Source: Scytalidium lignicola (lineage: Eukaryota; Ascomycota; Leotiomycetes). Taken from it: 64,000 nt of DNA. The translations under genes and the position numbers were made by a program. Positions 58,241-64,000 of the stretch are shown one piece after another (positions within the stretch are counted from its first letter, which is position 1; each line of letters begins with the position of its first letter). The stretch is from contig NCSJ02000195.1 in NCBI GenBank assembly GCA_002812745.2, positions 1-64,000 on the forward strand, written 5' to 3'. The notes under the pieces were generated by a model. It was not told where the DNA came from and did no database searches. It saw only the letters and a list, made by a program, of their open reading frames with translations.

Positions 58241-59370
58241 ATGACTCTTCCAAAGACATACAAGGCTGCTGTTTTCGAAAAGGCTGGCGCACCTTTGACG
58301 CTCAAAGATATCAAATTGGTGACGCCAAAAGAAGGAGAGGTTCTCGTCAAGGTCATTGCTACGGGCATCTGCCGATCTGATGAAGCCGTCCAGCAGGGCC
58401 ATCTCGGAAACAAATTCCCAATTGTCCCCGGGCATGAAACCATCGGTGATGTTGCTGCAGTAGGACCGGGTGAGCATAAGTGGAAGGTTGGCGATAGAGT
58501 CGGCGCTCCATGGCATGGAGGTAAGTGATGTCCATATCTTGATTCGTTTCCCTTAGTCTAGAGCATCCCGTGTTCTAAATTTACTACTACAATGGTTCTT
58601 TAGGAGAATCCGTGCTAATACTCATTTCAGGCCACGACAATGAATGCAGGCAATGCCAGAGGGGCCAATTCCAAATGTGTCAAAATGCAGCCGTCAATGG
58701 CGTAACCCGCGACGGTGGCTACGCAGAATATGTGACCCTGCGATCCGAAGCTGTTGTCCGTGTCCCAACCGATGTTGATCCAGCAGCATACGCGCCGATT
58801 CTCTGCGCCGGCATCACGGTATTCAACTCAATGCGCAAGATGCAAATCTCTCCAGGGGAGGTTGTTGCCATCCAAGGACTCGGCGGACTTGGTCATCTCG
58901 CAGTGCAGTATGCCAATCGAATGGGATTTAAGGTCGTGGCTCTAAGTCACGGCGATTCAAAGAGGGATTTCGCAAAGAAATTGGGTGCCCATGAGTACAT
59001 CAACACGGGAGAGAAGGATCCTGTTAAGGAGTTGATGGAGATGGGCGGCGCAGCGATGATTGTCTGCACCGCTCCCAACCCGAAAGCCATCACTCCTCTG
59101 ACAGGGGGTCTGGCTGCTGGTGGACGGATGCTCATTCTCTCACCCTGCGGGATGGTAGAGATCAATACCCTCGATTTGGTTGCAAAGGGAGCTGGAGTCT
59201 TCGGATATCCATCTGGACATGCGCTGGACAGCGAGGAAGCGATTGCATTCACAAAGCTGGAAGGAGTTAAGTGTATGATCGAGAAGTTCCCACTGAAGGA
59301 TGTGCAGAAAGCATATGATCATATGCTCAGTGGCGATGTGAGATTCAGAAGTGTGATTACCATGGAGTAG
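58241..59370 (+). CDS. Zinc-type alcohol dehydrogenase (GroES-like MDR)
   Basis: Exons 58241-58520 and 58631-59370 (110-bp GT-AG intron) give 339 aa. The start at 58241 (MTLPKTYKA) is preferred over the ATG at 58205 because family members begin close to TYKAAVFEK. Catalytic zinc ligands appear in GICRSDEAV (Cys) and VPGHETIGDV (His-Glu). The structural-zinc loop is NECRQCQRGQFQMC; its first Cys is replaced by Asp, as is common in this subgroup. The cofactor site is the Rossmann motif GLGGLGHLAVQYA. It oxidises an alcohol or reduces an aldehyde with NAD(P)H; the substrate cannot be told. Cytosolic by lack of a signal. Confidence 0.92.
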
Positions 59371-59791
59371 GTAGATATCTTGAGATAAAAATTAATACAT
59401 TAATATATTTAATACGCGCCTTGCAAGTTAGGCAATATTCCTTAAACAGCTTGATTGGGAAAGGTTACAAAATTTGTTGCACGTCTGAGTCTTATAAGCC
59501 GAGCTAATAAAAGTTATAAGGTCAAAGGTGATTTTGTAAAAGTGAAGAAAACAATCTATCTTGTGTATCGATGCCCAACCTAAGTACTGTAATAAGCTCT
59601 AGCTACGCGGGGAAAGTGGTCGCTTTTAGAACTTTGGCTTGGCGAGCGTTCCAACCTCCCGCAACCAGCAAAACCAAAACATCTTAAAGAATTAATTCCA
59701 ACCCATCTCCACAAAAACAACAATCGACCCCGTCTCTCACTTCGAACTCCCGAATATCTCCCGTCATCAAGCACGCATCTCATCCAAAACC
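59371..59791. other. Intergenic
   Basis: About 420 bases between the dehydrogenase and the Y14-like gene; no coding features seen. The last part probably holds the Y14-like promoter and 5'-UTR. Confidence 0.5.
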
Positions 59792-60420
59792 ATGGCAGAC
59801 ACAGAGATGGAAATCGACGCTCCTGCGTCGCCCAAGGCGGACGTCAAGACCACGTCCATGAGCACGCACGCCAACGCGACAGCCGTGCGCTCGATCGAGG
59901 GGTGGATTATCATCGTTACAAATGTGCATGAGGAGGCTAGCGAGGAGGATTTGAGTGATAAGTTTGCGGATTATGGAGAGATTAAGAATTTGCATTTGAA
60001 TCTGGATCGTCGGACGGGTTATGTGAAGGTATGATTGGTCTTTTTCCCTCTTCCCTTTTTCTTCCTCATATGTCAACCTGGCTCAGCGAGGTGGTGGTTG
60101 TTCTGGCACTGGTCTATAGTAATTTTTTCTTTTGGATGGGTTTGGAACTTGTGTATTGGACTAGATTTGTTAGGCAGGCCTGGGGACTAACTGAGCTTTG
60201 CGCACAGGGCTATGCACTGATTGAATACCCGACATTGGACGAGGCTCGCGCTGCCATCGACGGAGCACACAAGACGAAATTGCTGGATCAGACTATTGAG
60301 GTTGATTTCGCGTTTGTAAGGCCCCCTCCTGGAAAAGGCAAGGGTGGTCGAGGTCCTGCGAAGACTAGGGCTAGGAGTCGAAGCAGGAGTCCGGGTGTCC
60401 GAGATGGAGAAGTTGAATAA
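59792..60420 (+). CDS. Exon-junction-complex RNA-binding protein (Y14/RBM8A-like)
   Basis: Exons 59792-60028 and 60208-60420, with a 179-bp intron, give 149 aa. A short acidic N-terminus ([15 protein letters not shown]) leads to a single RRM: RNP2 [10 protein letters not shown], then [22 protein letters not shown], and RNP1 KGYALIEY, which is split exactly at K|G by the intron. The C-terminus is an RS-rich tail ([12 protein letters not shown]). This layout matches Y14, which with Mago marks exon junctions after splicing. The heavy intron use elsewhere in this window fits keeping such a complex. Another small RRM protein is less likely given the acidic start and RS end. Confidence 0.9.
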
Positions 60421-61583
60421 GGTATGGCTTGGACGGATCTGTCTTGAAGATACTCTTTAAGAGAAGAAAAAAACTGGAATGAGCCTTGAAAGACCGACTG
60501 GGTCGTGCCGATGTGTGCCCCATCTTGGTACATATCGGCGAGTGTATTTTGGCAGTAAAGGTTGGTGACAGTATTGTGCTCTGAAAGGGGGTGATCCACG
60601 CTGACATAAAATAGAGCCTTAAAAAGAAGAAGTGCAAAAATCAAAATAGAATATTCAATTTAATGTGCCGTTTTATTCCAAGCTTCTAGGCTGAGTTATT
60701 CTCCGATTGGAGAAGCAATAGGATCGAGGGGAACCACTTGAATGGGTATGGATTATGCAATGGGACTGAATGCTGTAAAGGGTCCCTGCCCACTTTCTTA
60801 CTTGGCTCAATCTTTTAGAATTTAAACTGGATACAGACATAATATTATCCACACTTGAAAATCAGAGTCTTGCTTTGATGGAGTAGGCGTTGCTGGACAC
60901 ATTTGTACTGACTTTGATTATATGAAAAAACCTTTTCTTGTGAATAGCGTACGATGAACATCTCCTATCGTAGGAATGGTCTTAGAGAGAGTTACTGTAG
61001 TGATATGCGGAGCATTTCCCGAGTAAGGGAGTTCTGAAGACAGCATACCGGTAGCTTACCTTTGTCGTTGGCTGTTCTTCTGACTAACCCGAGTTTTACA
61101 GTGCTTTAAGATTATTTTCCACCTTCTGTACTGTATTGCTGCTGCATTCCTACACGTATCATTCATTGCCAGCAAATCATCAACAAGCAACCCTTTTTCT
61201 CTCTGCTTCATCCTCCCCCTCAACAAGCCATAGGGGTGTGGCGCAGGCGGTGTGTCTCCCCTTGTGACCACACCCCGCAATTCGCCAGACGGTTGCATTT
61301 CTGCAGGAATCTTCCGCCCACCAATCGAGTCGCTTCCCATGGACTTGTCATGCTGACGGTCTTCTCCTCCATCCATCCTTCTTGCTCTTCTCTGAGACTT
61401 CCATTGTAACTACATGATCTCGTGCCCCTTTTCTCATTTTCTAGTTTGTGCTGAGTCGCACTGAAGCATTCTCCTCTGTATACATATGGCCGTTCTATAG
61501 ATCAATGCTAGATGCCGTCCTTTTCCCCTCCTTGAACGTTTTGGCATTTCGTGGTGGCTTCTGTCTGCTCTTCTTCGATCATC
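60421..61583. other. Intergenic, no gene seen
   Basis: About 1.16 kb between the Y14-like and GH76 genes. A minus-strand open frame (61056-61376) is basic and random-looking and is not supported. The last few hundred bases are CT-rich, as in fungal promoters. Confidence 0.5.
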
Positions 61584-63509
61584 ATGACTGCTATTACTTT
61601 TCCTTCGGCTTTGCGATACCCCTCTAGAACTAGACCACTACGCGTTGTTCCTCTCCTCTTGATTTTCCACTGCCTTGTGGCATTTGCTTTCGGCGCATCA
61701 ACAATTCCCAAGGGCAGCCTTTCGCGACAAGGCATGACGCAGCAACCTTTGTCGCAGGATCCCCCGACAGTCCAATTGCACATCGATGAAGAAGACACCA
61801 AGTCCGTCGCGAACCCCCAATCCAGAAATGGATCTACGGATGAATTGGCCGGCTCGCAGACTCTCCACGAACTGATATACGCACTAGACGTTTTACAGCA
61901 GGATTATTTCGCGGTCTGGCAGGGCATCTGGCCGACTTCCATTGACTGGACGTCGGCCGTGATAGGCACTTACGTTTCGGCAGCCTTGAGCTCGCTGTCA
62001 GCCTCATTCTCTGTGCCATTCTCTCCCGCTGAGCCTGGCTCGACGTCCGACAAGGCGGCAGAGAACCTGATCAACAAGTTTTATTCGCAACTAGTGTCTT
62101 CGTATTTCGGGCAGGATGCGTTTGGTATCCGGCAGGAGGCGTACGATGACATGCTGTGGGTGGTACTAGGCTGGCTGGAAAGCATCAAGTTCATTACCAT
62201 TCACTCTGCGCTGCATTACAAGAGTCACGACGGGTCACCGTGGTACGGAACGCAATGGATACCCGCATTTGCTCATCGAGCACGGCTGTTTTGGGAATTG
62301 GCATCCCAAGGTTGGGATACGACTCTATGCGATGGAGGTATGATCTGGAACCCATACTTGGTTCCTTACAAGAATGCCATCACGAATGAATTGTACATCA
62401 CGGCGTCCGTCTCAATGTACCTCTACTTCCCTGGAGATGACAACGACTCGCCCTTCATATCCGAAGACCCACAGAATCCTATCCTGGCGCCTCCCCACAA
62501 CCATAAATACCTCACTGCAGCAATCAATGCGTATAATTGGCTAGCTGATTCCAACATGACAGATGCGAATGGTCTTTATGTGGACGGGTATCATGTCTCT
62601 GGGTGGACCCGGCCTGAGAGAGGGAAGAACGACACCTCTTCCAATACGCGCTGTGATGCACGTAATGAGATGGTGTATACCTACAACCAAGGCGTGCTGC
62701 TTTCTGGTCAACGTGGGCTATTTGAAGCAACAGGCAGGAAGAGGTACCTGGAAGATGGTCACTGGCTCATCGAATCCGTGATTGCGGCTACAGGATATGA
62801 TCTCTATCTTGACCATGTCATTCCGGAGGAGAATAATGATGGGAATAACCGTGGAAGGCGGCGACTAGGTAAATGGCACGGCCTAGGTCGCCAAGGTGTT
62901 CTGGAAGAGGCATGCGATTCCACCGCTATATGTTCTCAAGATGGACAGACCTTCAAAGGAATATTCTTTCATCATTTTACACTCTTTTGCGCGCAGCTTC
63001 CCGTCCATATTTTGGCCTTCAGAAGCACCAATGACGTTGCTGATGCTGAGTCCTACGGGGCTGTGCAGAACTGGCATGATAAGAAGTGCGCAAGATATGC
63101 GAGGTGGGTGGCCCATAATGCTAATGCAGCTCTCAGAACAAGAGATGAGAACGGCAGATTTGGGATGTGGTGGGGTGCTCCAAACGAAGATGAGCTTAGC
63201 CCCTCAGTCAACTTTGATGAGGATAGTGAGCAGGTGGCGCTCCCCGCACAGGCCGTGGATTACAGGAACGACGGAGTGCTAGCGGGTAGAGGATGGAGAA
63301 GAAATCGGAAATGGCAGAACTTTGGAGCGACCTTCGATGAATATGCCAAAGGTGATGAGCACGAAGAATTCATATCTTCAGATGATCGGAATATTGGTAC
63401 TAAGGACCTGAATTCAAGAGGTAGAGGACGGACGGTTGAAACGCAGGGCGGTGGACTGTCCGTCTTAACGGCGCTCTGGGAACTCGTAGATCGACGGAAG
63501 GCGTTTTGA
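61584..63509 (+). CDS. Glycoside hydrolase family 76 (alpha-1,6-mannanase-like), secreted
   Basis: A single exon of 641 aa from the ATG at 61584. The N-terminus has a hydrophobic signal or anchor (LRVVPLLLIFHCLVAFAFGA). The catalytic Asp pair of GH76 is seen in QEAYDDMLWVVLGWL (D188-D189). Other hallmarks are CDGGMIWNP, YKNAITNELYI, NMTDANGLYVDGYHVSGW and YTYNQGVLLSGQ. Fungal GH76 (Dfg5/Dcw1 type) acts at the plasma membrane or wall on alpha-1,6-mannan and helps attach GPI proteins. No GPI signal is evident at the C-terminus, which is charged and glycine-rich, so this copy may be freely secreted. The last 130 residues are hydrophilic and variable. Frame intact. Confidence 0.9.
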   Translation: MTAITFPSALRYPSRTRPLRVVPLLLIFHCLVAFAFGASTIPKGSLSRQGMTQQPLSQDPPTVQLHIDEEDTKSVANPQSRNGSTDELAGSQTLHELIYALDVLQQDYFAVWQGIWPTSIDWTSAVIGTYVSAALSSLSASFSVPFSPAEPGSTSDKAAENLINKFYSQLVSSYFGQDAFGIRQEAYDDMLWVVLGWLESIKFITIHSALHYKSHDGSPWYGTQWIPAFAHRARLFWELASQGWDTTLCDGGMIWNPYLVPYKNAITNELYITASVSMYLYFPGDDNDSPFISEDPQNPILAPPHNHKYLTAAINAYNWLADSNMTDANGLYVDGYHVSGWTRPERGKNDTSSNTRCDARNEMVYTYNQGVLLSGQRGLFEATGRKRYLEDGHWLIESVIAATGYDLYLDHVIPEENNDGNNRGRRRLGKWHGLGRQGVLEEACDSTAICSQDGQTFKGIFFHHFTLFCAQLPVHILAFRSTNDVADAESYGAVQNWHDKKCARYARWVAHNANAALRTRDENGRFGMWWGAPNEDELSPSVNFDEDSEQVALPAQAVDYRNDGVLAGRGWRRNRKWQNFGATFDEYAKGDEHEEFISSDDRNIGTKDLNSRGRGRTVETQGGGLSVLTALWELVDRRKAF

Positions 63510-63849
63510 TACCGATGATGTTATGAGATATGATCGTTTGATTGGATATACGGATTGGGAGGCTGGCAGTGCCTTTAGCCTCTTTTACGTTATTAAAATC
63601 AGTAGTATAGCGGTGGTTGGGTCTTGATTNAAAAAAAATAGAGTGCTTGCAAATATGTCTTCAACAAGCGCTCATTTCTTCACTTTACCCATACTCAATA
63701 TCAGATGCTTTGTGAGAAGGGCATAAAACATGTTTCCAGGTGGCATATTCATATCATGATAGTAATGCATTCATCTGATGGTACACAATGTTGGGTATTT
63801 ACAAGCAAAGGACTGTATGGAATAAAAGATCAAGCAGAAAACAGCCACT
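63510..63849. other. Intergenic between convergent genes
   Basis: About 340 bases with an ambiguous base at 63630 beside an A8 run. The minisatellite-free sequence holds only short random open frames. Confidence 0.5.
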
Positions 63850-64000
63850 CTATGACCGCCCCTCCCTCCATTCTGACCCATTCCCAACGTTAGAACTACT
63901 ACCAGCCAAGACACCATCATCACTGGCATCATCTTCATCTAAAGCTTTTGCCAACTCATCGGGATCCTGCATCTTAGCATCTGGATCCTCATCAGTTGCA
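63850..64000 (-). CDS. C-terminal end of an acidic protein, partial
   Basis: An open frame enters from the right edge on the minus strand and ends with TAG at 63852-63850. The 49 visible codons read TDEDPDAKMQDPDELAKALD followed by more Asp/Glu and a Gly/Ser tail. The codon pattern and clean stop suggest a real gene end, but identity cannot be told from this piece. Confidence 0.45.
   Translation of the reverse strand, partial: ATDEDPDAKMQDPDELAKALDEDDASDDGVLAGSSSNVGNGSEWREGRS

Noticed and set aside
61056..61376. Basic 106-codon minus-strand open frame upstream of GH76
   Set aside because: Composition follows the CT-rich promoter; no domain seen.

Overview
The window is nuclear DNA of a filamentous ascomycete (Pezizomycotina; the family mix suggests Leotiomycetes, but that is an impression, not a test). 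The evidence is short GT-AG introns (mostly 45-90 nt), fungal Zn2Cys6 regulators, a WSC-domain remnant, an OPT transporter, GH76, and AT-rich, stop-riddled transposons whose terminal repeats differ mostly by C/T and G/A transitions, as repeat-induced point mutation (RIP) would leave them.

The sequence splits into two compartments. About 1-46 kb is accessory. It holds a long-TIR two-ORF Tc1/mariner-like element (1-2862); a Zn2Cys6 regulator convergent with an FMN 2-hydroxyacid oxidase (3.3-7.4 kb); a 3.2 kb empty stretch; a secreted Vpr-like subtilase (10.7-13.5 kb); and a Fot1/pogo element with TA duplication (13.7-15.6 kb). Next come an Hsp70-like ATPase, a coiled-coil protein and a PD-(D/E)XK nuclease-like protein (17-24.6 kb), then a belt of gene remnants: regulator, WSC protein, UDP-glycosyltransferase, F-box/LRR-like and TPR/NLR-type C-terminus. 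Between the remnants lie an intact MFS transporter (31.9-33.6 kb), a cupin gene (37.3-37.9 kb), a MITE-like foldback and two adjacent minisatellites. An OPT transporter with 18 introns (39.8-42.8 kb) is cut at its 5' end by a second copy of the first element.

About 46-64 kb is mostly conserved housekeeping sequence: VTA1 (ESCRT-III/Vps4 cofactor), an ER protein disulfide isomerase ending in HDEL, RRP41/SKI6 (RNA exosome), a conserved protein of unknown function, a zinc alcohol dehydrogenase, a Y14/RBM8A-like exon-junction protein, and a secreted GH76 mannanase-like enzyme. One kinase-like gene with an in-frame stop sits in a gap in this block.

The assembly carries 17 single ambiguous bases, nearly all at the edges of homopolymers. 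Three otherwise good genes (subtilase, Hsp70-like, PD-(D/E)XK protein) each regain one continuous frame if one base is dropped at a homopolymer or ambiguous base, so those shifts are probably sequencing errors. The UDP-glycosyltransferase, WSC, regulator and TPR lesions are not of that kind and look like real decay.

The most interesting structures are the two-ORF transposon family with an unexplained accessory protein, its insertion into the intron-rich OPT gene, and the Hsp70-like / coiled-coil / nuclease-like island.
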